Below are positions 26,056 through 35,181 of a stretch of 64,000 bases of DNA, in pieces. Positions within the stretch are counted from its first letter, which is position 1; every line of letters starts with the position of its first letter. The DNA is from Actinomycetes bacterium (lineage in GTDB: Bacteria; Actinomycetota; Acidimicrobiia; Acidimicrobiales; Palsa-688). The stretch is from the NCBI GenBank assembly GCA_021808665.1, contig JAKBBA010000005.1, forward strand, positions 32,091 to 96,090. Reading direction: 5' to 3'. The position numbers were made by a program, and so were the translations under genes. Below the pieces are notes generated by a model. The model saw only the letters and a program-made list of their open reading frames with translations, was not told where the DNA came from and did not search any database.

Positions 26056-26769
26056 CTAGCCAGCCGGCCGGGGCGAGGGCTGGGACATGGACGCTACGTC
26101 GGCGTCGATCCCGTCGGTCATGGACTGTGCGACGGCCACTCTCGCCCGGCGCTTGGTTGTCGCGACCGAATCCCTGTCCAGCCCGGCGAGCATCCTGGCA
26201 CGTTCAAGCGTTACCTGCTCCAGGGACTCTGCTTCCACCACCGTGTCGATGAAGCCGGCGGCCACAGCGCTAGCGGGATTTGTGAGCTCTCCGAGGATGA
26301 CGCAACGGTCGAAGTGGCCTCCTGCGAGCCTGTAACGGGCGAGCGACACCGCCCAAGAGGGCAGGGCAAGGCCGATAGTCACCTCGTTCAGGCCGATCTT
26401 CGCCTCGCCGCCGGCAGCGAGGCGGTCGTCGCATGCGAGGAGCATGAGCGCTCCCGCCGCCAAAGCGTGGCCGCTGCAAGCGGCCACGAGCGGCATTGGG
26501 TGCATGAAGAGGCGGGCAATCAAGCGGCCGCCGGCGGCCACCAGAGATCTCATCGACTCAGCGTCGCGGTTCATCGTCGCGAGGTCAAAGCCGGCGCAGA
26601 ACCGGCCGGGCCTGCCCACGATCACGGTTGCGCGGAAAGTCCGGTCCGCCTCTACCGCATCGAGGTGACGGTGGAAATCTTCTATGACAGCGTGGCTCAA
26701 CACGTTGGCCTTGCCGTCGTCGAATCGTAGGACTGCGACCGCGCCGTCGCGCTCGAAAGACACTGACAT
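26056..26769 (-). CDS. Enoyl-CoA hydratase/isomerase family protein
   Basis: This 237-residue crotonase-fold protein has the first oxyanion-hole region GRFCAGFDLATM near residues 58-69 and the second at ACSGHALAAGALMLLACD near 97-114. Typical members hydrate trans-2-enoyl-CoA in beta-oxidation, but the usual catalytic Glu positions are only partly recognisable, so isomerase or another acyl-CoA activity is possible. ATG 26769 is set by a TAGCCT hexamer seven bases upstream. The frame runs further upstream, but that part is antisense to the start of the glutamate dehydrogenase gene. Confidence 0.82.
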   Translation of the reverse strand: MSVSFERDGAVAVLRFDDGKANVLSHAVIEDFHRHLDAVEADRTFRATVIVGRPGRFCAGFDLATMNRDAESMRSLVAAGGRLIARLFMHPMPLVAACSGHALAAGALMLLACDDRLAAGGEAKIGLNEVTIGLALPSWAVSLARYRLAGGHFDRCVILGELTNPASAVAAGFIDTVVEAESLEQVTLERARMLAGLDRDSVATTKRRARVAVAQSMTDGIDADVASMSQPSPRPAG

Positions 26770-26776
26770 GAATGCA

Positions 26777-26782
26777 AGGCTA
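26777..26782 (-). promoter_or_regulatory. -10 hexamer TAGCCT, leaderless enoyl-CoA hydratase
   Basis: TAGCCT ends seven bases before the ATG at 26769. No Shine-Dalgarno sequence lies between. Confidence 0.45.
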
Positions 26783-26827
26783 GCCACGCACGGCGCCACT
26801 CGCGGGTGTCGCCGGCAGTGGAGCGCG

Positions 26828-29800
26828 ATGATGGTCGACATGACAGCACAAACTGACCAGTCATGGGACAACGGCGTCCTGGCACTGAGCAGGCTCGCTG
26901 GTGTCGAAGAGACCAGCGTCAAGCTCGAAAGCCTTCCGCCGGCATACAAGGAACGGACAAGGCCTGCGGAGGCCGTCGAGGAACTCGAGGTGATACGCCG
27001 CCTCGACGGCAACGCAGGGCGTTTCGTGGTGAGAGAACCCCGCGATCCTGACAGCTCTTTTCGGATCAGGCGGTTCTCGCTGCAGCGCGCCGAGCTGGCG
27101 GAGATAGTGCCGGTGCTGGAAAGTTTCGGTCTCAGTCTGGTCGAATCAATCCCGATTCAGATTCCCGCAGGCGGCGCCCGCAGGCGTGTAGTGCACGTCG
27201 ACGACATGGGTCTCAGAGTCAGAGGCGCGGATGGCTGCCGAGGTGCCCTGGCGTATCCGACAGGCTTCTCGGAGCGCTTGGTCGACGCCTTGTGTGCTGA
27301 CGAGGCCGGCCTCGTCGACGTCGACCCCCTGAACCGTCTTGTGCTCGTGGCGGCGCTCACCTGGCGTCAGGTGACTGTGTTGCGCGCCTACGTGCGCTAC
27401 TGGTCCCAGGTGGTTGTTACTGTCGAACTCGACGCCGCGGCCGACTCCCTGGCCGCATACCCTGAGCTAACAGCGGCGCTCGTTGCCTATTTCGAAGCGC
27501 GATTTGACACCGTCCGAGGGACTGCTTCGACTTCGGCGGCAGCTGTCGACACCGCTCGGCAGGCCTGTGTCGACAATCTTGCTTCAGTCACTCGATTAGA
27601 CGACGACAGGTTGCTTCGCGGGCTGCTAGCGCTGATCGACGCCACCTGGCGAACGAACTTCTATAATCCTGAATGGCGAAACGCTCCAGACGGATTGCCA
27701 GCGTCCCCTCCGGCGCTGGTGTTGAAGCTCGACGGAAGGGCGGTGCCCGAGTCGGTCCCGCCGCGTCCCGAGGTCGAGACGTTCGTGCACTCTACGGCGG
27801 TGGAGGGAATCCATCTAAGGGCGGGCCGGGTGGCTCGTGGAGGTATCCGCTGGAGTGAGCGTCCTGAAGACTTCCGCACGGAAGTTCTCGACTTGGCGTT
27901 CGCTCAGGTCAAGAAGAACGCTCCGATCGTACCGACTGGAGCCAAGGGGGGCTTCGTGGTACGCCAGGTGGCCGGAGGTTCCGGGCGCTTCGCTAGTCGG
28001 AGTCGACCGACCCAAGAGGAAGTGGCATCCGCTTACGAGAGTTTCATTTCTGCGTTATTGGAGATAACCGACGACTACCGAGACGACCAGGTGGTCTCGC
28101 CCCCAACGGTGCTTGCCTCGGATGGTCCGGACCCTTACCTCGTGGTAGCTGCTGACAAAGGCACTGCCACTTTTAGTGACCTGGCGAACTCGCTGGCGGA
28201 GCGCCGAGGCTTCTGGTTAGGCGACGCGTTCGCCTCGGGAGGATCGCGAGGATATGACCACAAAGCTATGGGCATCACCGCAAGAGGTGCCTGGGTGGCG
28301 GTAAGCCGCCACTTCAAAGAGCTCGGGATCGACGTTTCCGAAGATCCCTTCCGTGTCGTGGGCGTCGGCGACATGTCAGGCGACGTGTTCGGAAACGGCA
28401 TGATCCAAAGCTCAGCTATCGAGCTGGTCGGCGCTTTCGACCACCGTCACATCTTCTTGGATCCCGAACCGGATCGGAAGCTGTCCTTCGAAGAGCGTTG
28501 CCGGCTCGCTCGCCTGTCGCGTTCGAGCTGGGACGACTACGACCGGAGCCTGATCTCAAGAGGCGGGGGGGTTTGGCCTAGAGACTCCAAGTCTGTTCCT
28601 GTCAGCCCCGAGGCGGCTAAGGCTCTTGGCATTACCCCTGGAGATACCAGCCCGCCGGAGCTAATGTCGGCGATCCTCGCCGCCCCGGTGGACTTGTTGT
28701 GGTTCGGTGGTATCGGGACGTTCGTGGCGGCCCCCGAAGAGTCAGACGCGGACGTGGCCGACCACGCAAACGACACGGTCCGGATCACCTCTGAGCAGGT
28801 GAGAGCCCGCGTAATAGGAGAAGGTGCGAACCTCGGGGTGACCCAGAGGGCACGTCTGCGCTTTAGCAGGAGGGGTGGTCGGGTCAACGCCGACTTCATC
28901 GACAACGCCGCGGGTGTGGCAACCTCGGATCGGGAGGTGAACCTCAAGATTCTCCTGGCACTGGCCATCTCGGAGGGCCGGCTCTCCGAGTCTCATCGGG
29001 ACGGGTACCTCGAGCGGGCAGAGCCAGAAGTGGCGGATGCGGTCCTTGCCCAGGTAGACCACAGCGTGGTCGCTCTCAACCGAGCTGCTAGACGCAGCGA
29101 ACGGGAGCTTGACTCCTACGAGTACTTGGTCGACTCCCTCGAAGGCGACGGACTCTTCGATCGTGGCGTAGAGGTCCTCCCCGATCGCGTCGAGTTCGAG
29201 GTGCGCAGGAGGGCCGGAGCCGGCCTGATCAGGCCTGAGCTTGCGACCCTGCTCGCGTATGCCAAGTCGGACATCGTCAAGTCATTGGAGTCCAGCGGCG
29301 CCGCGGCAGACCCCGTCTTCGCCGAGGCGGTGCACGCTTATTTCCCCTCCGAGCTCCGTAGGGTCTTCTCAGACCTGATACCGCGCCATCGCCTCTACAA
29401 CCAGCTAGCCGCTACCGACGTTGCAGGTGAGATGGTCGACCGGATGGGGATCGTCTGGGCGCATGACTTGGCTAGCGAGCTCGGTTGCAGCCTGGCTGAC
29501 GCGGCCCTAGCCTTCTGGGTCGCTAGGCGGGTGTGCGACGCCGGTACGATTTGGGCTCGGCTGGACGTTCTCTCTGCCAACCTCGAGGCCTCCGAGGAGG
29601 CGGAACTAAGAGACGAGCTGGCCGCTGCCGTGGGCGGCCTCGCCAGGTGCTACCTCCTAGAAGCCGTCGACCGCCCGGCCGACCAGCGTGCTGAAACCTA
29701 CACGACGATCGTTTCGCGACTCGAAGAAGGTCTGTCTGCTCGGCCCGACGACGCTGACGGGGACGACGAGACTGGGGAGACAGCGACCTTGTCCCGTCAG

Positions 29801-30208
29801 GTTCGCAGCGCAACCCGCCGGGCGGAGATCATAAAAGCCGTAGGTTCGGCTCATGAGAGCAATGTGAACCTCGCGGACGCTCTCAAGGCGTGGGACTCCC
29901 TCGGAGCCTCCGGGTCGTTGGTGGAGCGGATAACGGCGATCGTCGACACGGCCATGGAGTCCTCCCCGCCGCCATCGAAGCTTCTGGTTTGGCAGGCGCG
30001 TTCGATCATGGACGACCTGGCGGAGTGGCGCCGTGACGTCTCCGTCCAGGCGGCGCGCCTGGAGGGGAATACCGCGACGAGCAGCGACCCAGGCGCCTTG
30101 CGCGTGCCGGCCGCATCCGAGGTTCTCGACTCGTCGGCTGCGAGCTGCGGGGATCGCCTCGCAGCAGCATCCCTCTCTCTGCGCCGTCTACGACGCAGCA
30201 CCGCCTGA
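26828..30208 (+). CDS. NAD-specific glutamate dehydrogenase, large type but N-terminally short
   Basis: This protein of about 1126 residues carries the catalytic core of the large (L_180-like) NAD-GDH family, which oxidatively deaminates glutamate to 2-oxoglutarate. Core motifs include RAGRVARGGIRWSERPEDFRTE, VKNAPIVPTGAKGGF-like residues, VVAADKGTATFSDLAN, GSRGYDHKAMGITA and VGVGDMSGDVFGNGM. Usual members run about 1600 residues; here about 450-500 N-terminal residues, normally an ACT-like regulatory region, are missing. The frame is intact, so this looks like a natural short form rather than a broken gene. Three close ATGs (26828, 26831, 26840) are candidate starts, with GGAG just upstream. 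Confidence 0.88.
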   Translation: MMVDMTAQTDQSWDNGVLALSRLAGVEETSVKLESLPPAYKERTRPAEAVEELEVIRRLDGNAGRFVVREPRDPDSSFRIRRFSLQRAELAEIVPVLESFGLSLVESIPIQIPAGGARRRVVHVDDMGLRVRGADGCRGALAYPTGFSERLVDALCADEAGLVDVDPLNRLVLVAALTWRQVTVLRAYVRYWSQVVVTVELDAAADSLAAYPELTAALVAYFEARFDTVRGTASTSAAAVDTARQACVDNLASVTRLDDDRLLRGLLALIDATWRTNFYNPEWRNAPDGLPASPPALVLKLDGRAVPESVPPRPEVETFVHSTAVEGIHLRAGRVARGGIRWSERPEDFRTEVLDLAFAQVKKNAPIVPTGAKGGFVVRQVAGGSGRFASRSRPTQEEVASAYESFISALLEITDDYRDDQVVSPPTVLASDGPDPYLVVAADKGTATFSDLANSLAERRGFWLGDAFASGGSRGYDHKAMGITARGAWVAVSRHFKELGIDVSEDPFRVVGVGDMSGDVFGNGMIQSSAIELVGAFDHRHIFLDPEPDRKLSFEERCRLARLSRSSWDDYDRSLISRGGGVWPRDSKSVPVSPEAAKALGITPGDTSPPELMSAILAAPVDLLWFGGIGTFVAAPEESDADVADHANDTVRITSEQVRARVIGEGANLGVTQRARLRFSRRGGRVNADFIDNAAGVATSDREVNLKILLALAISEGRLSESHRDGYLERAEPEVADAVLAQVDHSVVALNRAARRSERELDSYEYLVDSLEGDGLFDRGVEVLPDRVEFEVRRRAGAGLIRPELATLLAYAKSDIVKSLESSGAAADPVFAEAVHAYFPSELRRVFSDLIPRHRLYNQLAATDVAGEMVDRMGIVWAHDLASELGCSLADAALAFWVARRVCDAGTIWARLDVLSANLEASEEAELRDELAAAVGGLARCYLLEAVDRPADQRAETYTTIVSRLEEGLSARPDDADGDDETGETATLSRQVRSATRRAEIIKAVGSAHESNVNLADALKAWDSLGASGSLVERITAIVDTAMESSPPPSKLLVWQARSIMDDLAEWRRDVSVQAARLEGNTATSSDPGALRVPAASEVLDSSAASCGDRLAAASLSLRRLRRSTA

Positions 30209-30263
30209 ATCCGCCGGCGCCTGGCGGCCGTGGAGCACGCTGAGAAGCACCACTTTCCCAGAA

Positions 30264-31073
30264 CTACGTGGCGGGGCCTTTCTCGGTGACGATCAGCGAT
30301 TGTATCGACCGGCCTATTGTCCCGGCGGTGTCGAAGATCCTGCTTTCAGCGTGGCCGGTGCCCTGGTTGGAGACGTGACTGGCCATCTCGAATCCGATCC
30401 ATTCGTCTCGGGGTGGCCGGGATATAGCGACAGTGAGATCCGCGTTTATGAACGTGTGCGTTTCGAAGTCCACGACACGGCTGATCCCGTTAGCGAAGTC
30501 AGCGGCGGCGGCCGCCCTTTGCATGGCGGTGACAGGTTCTTGGTCCACGACGGGCAGCAGGAGCCTCGTCCAAAGCGTCGCCGGCCCCAGCTCCTCCCAG
30601 CTTCCCTCGACGAAGCGCATTTCCACTGCAGAGGCAAACGGCGTGCGCCGAGCCCCGCTAGGGGTGGGCTGGGGGGAGGGGATAGCCGGTGGGGGAGTAG
30701 CAGCCTGAGAAGGAGCGGCGACCTCGAGGCGGCGGAGGTTGAGCCCTCGGGCTGTCGCCACATCGACGCCGTCGGCGCTGATTGTAGCGTCGATGACCGT
30801 GACGCTACGTCCGGCTTTCACGATTCGTCGCGTCAAGCTCAGCGACCTCAGAGGAACCGGCCGGAGCAGTTCTACCGTGATTCGAACCAGCGCGCTCCCG
30901 GCGCCGGCTTCCAAGGCGCCCGCGAGCAGAGCGGCGACAGGGCCGCCGTGCTGGGCGTCGGGATTCCACGGCCCTGCGGTCACCGGCTGGGGATGGTAGA
31001 AGCGCCCGTCGAAGTGGTAGAGCGAGCCTGGAGCGACGTCCGCCGCCTGGGCCGTGAGAGACGCCTGGGTCAC
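30264..31073 (-). CDS. Acyl-CoA thioesterase-like double-hotdog protein
   Basis: This 269-residue protein resembles the thioesterase superfamily with two hotdog domains (TesB/4HBT_3-like). The first half has the HGGPVAALLAGALE helix and the strand VRITVELLRPVPL. A Pro-rich linker of about 25 residues separates the second half, which ends in the FETHTFINADLTVAI and WIGFEMASHV strands, common in the second hotdog. It probably hydrolyses an acyl-CoA in the cytoplasm. Its GTG start overlaps the murA stop as GTGA, so it is co-translated with murA despite no known link. Confidence 0.78.
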   Translation of the reverse strand: MTQASLTAQAADVAPGSLYHFDGRFYHPQPVTAGPWNPDAQHGGPVAALLAGALEAGAGSALVRITVELLRPVPLRSLSLTRRIVKAGRSVTVIDATISADGVDVATARGLNLRRLEVAAPSQAATPPPAIPSPQPTPSGARRTPFASAVEMRFVEGSWEELGPATLWTRLLLPVVDQEPVTAMQRAAAAADFANGISRVVDFETHTFINADLTVAISRPPRDEWIGFEMASHVSNQGTGHAESRIFDTAGTIGRSIQSLIVTEKGPAT

Positions 31074-32368
31074 TTCGTGCGTAGATCCAGGCCCAATGAG
31101 CGCAGCTGCTCGGCCGGGCGGTGATAACCGCGTTCGAGGTGGTGCACCCCGTGAAGTAGAGAAGAGCCTTCAGCCGCCGCTGCGGCTATGACGCTGGAGA
31201 AGCCAGCCCTGACGTCGGGGATGTCTACTTCTGCCCCGGTCAGCTTCGACACGCCACGAACTACGGCCGAGTGCAGGTAGCTCTTCTCGTGGAAGCGACA
31301 GGCCGACCCGCCCAGGCACGTCGAGAACAGCTCTATTTCACAGCCCATCTGCTTGAGGGCCGGAACGTACACGAAACGGTCCTCGTAGACCGTCTCGTGC
31401 AGGACCGACATCCCTTCGCACTGGGTGAAAAGGACCATGAGGGGAGTCTGCCAGTCGGTCATGAACCCTGGGTGGACGTCGGTCTGCACTGCTGCCGGCC
31501 GCAACCCGTTCGGCGCTGACGCTGTCAGGCCGGAGTCGTCGATCTCGACAACTGCTCCCATCTTCATCAAGGTAGTGATAGCAGTGACCAGACGGTCCTG
31601 GTTGCATCCCACGACGCGCACCTGCCCTTTCGTGAGCAGACCGGCGATCAGATAGCTGAAAGCTTCGTTGCGGTCGCCTTGAAGGCGCGTCCTGGCCCCG
31701 TGGAGCTTGGGGACGCCCTCGATTATGATCCGCCGGTCGGGGCGCAACTCGATGCACGCTCCCATCCGCTGCAAGAACAACGCCAACTCCAGGACTTCCG
31801 GCTCGTTCGCTGCGTTGCGGATGACGGACTTGCCTTCGGCGAGCGCGGCACACAAAAGAGCCGACTCGGTGGCTCCCACGCTCGGGTAGGGAAGCTCGAT
31901 GATCGCACCTTTAAGACCTCGGCAGCGCGCTGCTATACCCTCGGCGGTGACGTCCACTTCAGCCCCGAAAGCCCTGAGGGCCTCGACGTGGAAGTCGACG
32001 GGTCGTCCGCCTATCTGGTCGCCTCCGACCCTCGGAACGAAGGCCTCCCCGGTCAGGTGCAGGAGGGGCCCCAGCAGCAGCACGGGGATCCTGTTGAGCC
32101 CGCTGAAAGACAGAGGCACCGACGAGCCGGGCCCTTCGGGAGGCGTAACAGTGATGGCGTCGCCTCTGCGCTCGACTCCCGCTCCGAGGGCTGAGAGGAT
32201 CTGCGCGGTGATCTCGACGTCGCCGACTTCGGGGACGTTAGAGATGGTGCTGGGTTCCCGGGCGAGTATCGCCGCTACCATGTGCTTGGTCACAGCGTTC
32301 TTGGAGCCGCGGACCTCCACTTCACCCCGCAGGGGACCGGAGGGTTCGATCAGCCAAGAATCCGACAT
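31070..32368 (-). CDS. murA: UDP-N-acetylglucosamine 1-carboxyvinyltransferase, MurA with Asp active-site residue
   Basis: This 432-residue enzyme transfers enolpyruvate from PEP to UDP-GlcNAc, the first committed step of peptidoglycan synthesis in the cytoplasm. The substrate lysine and asparagine are K23/N24 in RGSKNAV, and the conserved aspartate is in GFMTDWQTPL. In the catalytic loop, GGDQIGGRPVD, Asp117 replaces the cysteine that fosfomycin alkylates; mycobacterial and chlamydial MurA carry the same change and are intrinsically fosfomycin-resistant. The hexamer TAGTCT seven bases before the ATG indicates leaderless transcription. The thioesterase gene is coupled downstream. A second murA elsewhere in the genome cannot be excluded. 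Confidence 0.92.
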   Translation of the reverse strand: MSDSWLIEPSGPLRGEVEVRGSKNAVTKHMVAAILAREPSTISNVPEVGDVEITAQILSALGAGVERRGDAITVTPPEGPGSSVPLSFSGLNRIPVLLLGPLLHLTGEAFVPRVGGDQIGGRPVDFHVEALRAFGAEVDVTAEGIAARCRGLKGAIIELPYPSVGATESALLCAALAEGKSVIRNAANEPEVLELALFLQRMGACIELRPDRRIIIEGVPKLHGARTRLQGDRNEAFSYLIAGLLTKGQVRVVGCNQDRLVTAITTLMKMGAVVEIDDSGLTASAPNGLRPAAVQTDVHPGFMTDWQTPLMVLFTQCEGMSVLHETVYEDRFVYVPALKQMGCEIELFSTCLGGSACRFHEKSYLHSAVVRGVSKLTGAEVDIPDVRAGFSSVIAAAAAEGSSLLHGVHHLERGYHRPAEQLRSLGLDLRTK

Positions 32369-32375
32369 GCTAGCG

Positions 32376-32381
32376 AGACTA
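32376..32381 (-). promoter_or_regulatory. -10 hexamer TAGTCT, leaderless murA
   Basis: TAGTCT ends seven bases before the ATG at 32368, with no ribosome-binding site in the gap. Confidence 0.5.
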
Positions 32382-32460
32382 CCCGCCGCGCGGCGCTGCC
32401 CGGAGCGGACAGCTAGCAGCGCGGCTTGCCAAGGCTCCTCTGGGTGCGAGAAGGTGGGGT

Positions 32461-32802
32461 GTGCACAGCTTCGACGTCGGCGGGGTTTTCGTGGTCGCCT
32501 CCGCCCAGGCCTCCTCTTCGACGTCGCCTCCGTCCACTTCTGTGGCGCCCGCGTCGACGCTACCCCGGGGGGCCGGGTCTGTGATCACCATCGTCGGCGG
32601 ACCGAACGTCACCGTCGCCGTGCCCGGCCCGCAGAACGACGCCGCCGACCTCTTCGGGATCGTCCCCGTCCTGCTCGGTATCGGTGCTGCTATCGCCGGC
32701 GCCCGCTGGCTCTTCGGGCGGTCCGGCGGGAAACCCACCGGTCCCGGTAGCCTCCCATCGGAGAGCGATCCGACACCCACGGGGCGGGAGGCGCCTCGAT
32801 GA
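32461..32802 (+). CDS. Small membrane protein of unknown function
   Basis: This 113-residue protein starts at GTG with AAGG about six bases upstream. It has a Ser/Thr/Pro-rich N-terminal half, one clear membrane helix at about 66-86 (FGIVPVLLGIGAAIAGARWLF), and a short basic, Pro-rich tail, which suggests an outside-facing N-terminus. I do not recognise a family. Its last 113 bases overlap the 3' end of the convergent membrane-protein gene, an unusually long overlap, so one of the two may end differently than drawn. Confidence 0.5.
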   Translation: MHSFDVGGVFVVASAQASSSTSPPSTSVAPASTLPRGAGSVITIVGGPNVTVAVPGPQNDAADLFGIVPVLLGIGAAIAGARWLFGRSGGKPTGPGSLPSESDPTPTGREAPR

Positions 32803-33811
32803 GCCTCGCCAGGCGCAGCAGGACAGTGTCGTAGTTCACCCGCCACCCTCTCCACTTCTCCCAAGCCAGGTCCAGGTCTTCTACTACTGCCACCCCGCCG
32901 TCGCGCATCTCGGATATGGCCTCGTCCCATTCTTGCCTGGAGACGCTGACCGGTCCGTCCGGGGCGGGATCTGGGTCGTAGGGTATTCCGAAAGCGTCCG
33001 CGATCCTCCTGAGGGACAGGAAGCCGGCGCGGATGCACAGGTGGGCGTTCGGGTCCGCCGGGTGCTCGACGGCTGATATCCACAGTGCGGCTCCGTCGAG
33101 GAGAGCTCCGGCTGCTGTCACCCAGGAACGTTCACCGTGAGGCGACCGGAAGAACACGAGTATCGGGAAGGTCGTGTGGGACTCTTCGATATCGGCGAAC
33201 CACTGCTCCCACTGACGCCACAGGTCGGTGATCTCGGCAAGACCGTTGTCGATTCGCCGGAAACGCAGGAGCATCGTCGTCGCCGACGGAGGGTTCCCGG
33301 CACGGACCTCGAGCAGGGTTACGCCGGTCTCGCGGCGGGTGAAAGCCGAGTACATGCTGGGTAGGTAGCTGATAACCAATGCGACGATGAGCAGGCCCAC
33401 GCCTGCTTCGGAGTCGCCTAGCAGCGAAGGCCAGAACCGGCTGTCGGAGACGGTTCCCAAAGTGACGATGGAAGATCCTGACAGCTCCGCTGAGGCGGCC
33501 AGGGAGCGCCCGGTGACGCAGAAGAAGATAAGGCTATAGGCGACGGTGGTAACGAGAAGCCACGAGACGAGCATCGCCAGCAGCGCAACTGGCGCAAACA
33601 TGGCCATCAGGTGATCACGGCGCAGGTAGTCGTCGTGGCGTCTGACTCTCGCCCGAAACAACAGGCGCAAGGAGGTGATCGTCATCTCGGGGATCAGGCC
33701 TTGGGAGGCTCGTGGCAAAACCACGGCCCTCAGCGTCGACGTGAGGGTGGCAGCCACTATCCCGATCCCCGCGACGAGCCCGACGGCGTCCGCTAGGCGA
33801 TTAAAGGTCAT
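32690..33811 (-). CDS. Membrane protein with ion-channel-like pore segment
   Basis: This 373-residue protein has hydrophobic helices at about 8-30, 70-96 and 134-152, then a soluble C-terminal half of about 200 residues. The segment GSSIVTLGTVSDSRFWPS between the second and third helices resembles a K+-channel re-entrant pore with a degenerate selectivity filter (TLGTVSD in place of TVGYGD). The arrangement helix-pore-helix fits a two-TM potassium-channel fold, but the filter is not canonical, so ion selectivity is doubtful. The C-terminal domain contains conserved-looking Trp/Glu-rich helices of unknown role. Confidence 0.65.
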   Translation of the reverse strand: MTFNRLADAVGLVAGIGIVAATLTSTLRAVVLPRASQGLIPEMTITSLRLLFRARVRRHDDYLRRDHLMAMFAPVALLAMLVSWLLVTTVAYSLIFFCVTGRSLAASAELSGSSIVTLGTVSDSRFWPSLLGDSEAGVGLLIVALVISYLPSMYSAFTRRETGVTLLEVRAGNPPSATTMLLRFRRIDNGLAEITDLWRQWEQWFADIEESHTTFPILVFFRSPHGERSWVTAAGALLDGAALWISAVEHPADPNAHLCIRAGFLSLRRIADAFGIPYDPDPAPDGPVSVSRQEWDEAISEMRDGGVAVVEDLDLAWEKWRGWRVNYDTVLLRLARLIEAPPAPWVSDRSPMGGYRDRWVSRRTARRASGRRR

Positions 33812-33864
33812 ATGCCACTAAGCCTGGTTCTCATCGTCGCTGCTGGCCGGATCTGGGAACCTGA

Positions 33865-33882
33865 AGCCCCCGGGCTGGGGCT
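33865..33882 (-). terminator. Terminator-like hairpin after the DEAD-box helicase gene
   Basis: AGCCCC and GGGGCT form a six-base stem with a six-base loop that begins within the helicase stop codon. There is no U tract, so this is weak support for an intrinsic terminator. Confidence 0.25.
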
Positions 33883-35068
33883 AAACCTCGGTTGGTTCCC
33901 ACGAGGCGAGACGCGCTAAGCGAGGATCGTTCGAGAACATCTCCACGATCGGCGATGTGAGGCCCAGACGCTTCTGGATCCGCTCTACGGCAGCCTGCTC
34001 GTTCCACAGCACGAGTGTCACGGCGAGCCCGGCGCGCCCAGCGCGGGCAGTCCTACCGGAACGGTGCAGGTAGGCTTTGTGGTCATCTGGCGGGTCGAAG
34101 TGGATGACTACGTCGACGTCGTCGACGTCGAGGCCTCTAGCTGCGACGTCCGTGGCGACCAGCACCGCCAGACGTCCTTCGCTGAACGCTTTAAGGGCCC
34201 GCTCCCGCTCCTTTTGGCGTAGATCGCCGTGGATCGGGCGGGCATCCACTTTCATCTGGCGGAGATTCTCGGTCAGCCGGTCAGCTGCGTGCTTGGTACG
34301 TGTGAAAACGATCGCCCGGCTCGAGGCCCGGCATACAGCGGCCGCAACCTTAACCTTGTCCATCTGGTGAACCTGCACAAAGCGGTGGGCCATCTCCGAC
34401 ACCGTCGAGGACTCAGACATCACCTCGTGGTGCACAGGGTCGGAGAGCTCGTGACGGACCAGCCTGTCGACGTCAGAGTCGAGAGTCGCCGAAAACAGCA
34501 TCGTCTGGTGTGTTCCGACGAGGTGACGTAGAAGCCACTCGACCTGAGGAGTGAAGCCCATGTCGGCCATCCTGTCCGCCTCGTCGAGGACCACGACTGC
34601 CACCTTGGCGAGGTCGATCTCGTCGCGTTGACGGAGGTCGATCAATCTCCCGGGGGTTGCGACTACCACGTCGCAGCCCTTTCGGAGGCTTTGCACCTGA
34701 TCGTCTAGGCTAGTGCCGCCATAGCAGGCGACGAGGCTGAGGTGGCGGGCAGCGGCCAAAGGGGTGAGGACGTCAGCAACTTGACCGGCAAGCTCTCGGG
34801 TAGGTACGAGCACTAGGCCTCGCGGAGCAGGAGAGCCTGACGTCTCGGAGCGCTCGCCGAGACGTTGTATCAGCGCCACGCCGAAAGCAAGGGTCTTCCC
34901 CGAACCTGTCTTGGCCTTACCGCAGATGTCGCGTCCGGCGAGAGCGTCGGGTAACGTCAGCTTTTGTATGGGGAACGCCTCGCTGATACCGAGCGCGCTA
35001 AGCGTTCCCACGAGGTCGGGTTCCACGCCGAGCGACGCGAAACCGGTTCCACTTTGCTCTGGGATCAA
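33881..35068 (-). CDS. DEAD-box ATP-dependent RNA helicase
   Basis: This 395-residue RNA helicase has all core motifs: AKTGSGKT (Walker A, near residue 55), PTRELAGQV, TPGRLIDL, DEADRMADMG (motif II, near 160), FSATL, and in domain 2 IVFTRTKHAA, ATDVAARGLDVDDVDVVI and HRSGRTARAG. It unwinds RNA duplexes in ribosome assembly or mRNA decay, as RhlE-type proteins do. It lacks the long basic C-terminal tail of many relatives, ending shortly after motif VI. It begins with TTG at 35068, behind AGGAG about nine bases upstream. Confidence 0.92.
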   Translation of the reverse strand: MIPEQSGTGFASLGVEPDLVGTLSALGISEAFPIQKLTLPDALAGRDICGKAKTGSGKTLAFGVALIQRLGERSETSGSPAPRGLVLVPTRELAGQVADVLTPLAAARHLSLVACYGGTSLDDQVQSLRKGCDVVVATPGRLIDLRQRDEIDLAKVAVVVLDEADRMADMGFTPQVEWLLRHLVGTHQTMLFSATLDSDVDRLVRHELSDPVHHEVMSESSTVSEMAHRFVQVHQMDKVKVAAAVCRASSRAIVFTRTKHAADRLTENLRQMKVDARPIHGDLRQKERERALKAFSEGRLAVLVATDVAARGLDVDDVDVVIHFDPPDDHKAYLHRSGRTARAGRAGLAVTLVLWNEQAAVERIQKRLGLTSPIVEMFSNDPRLARLASWEPTEV

Positions 35069-35181
35069 AAAACGTATCTCCTGCTGGCCGGCTTCGGCCT
35101 CCAGCGCATAGAGCTTAGCCGACCCCTGAGAGTCCTGGTGGTGAGCGGGTTCGTCCGTTGCCCCGAGATGATCCCCACGCG

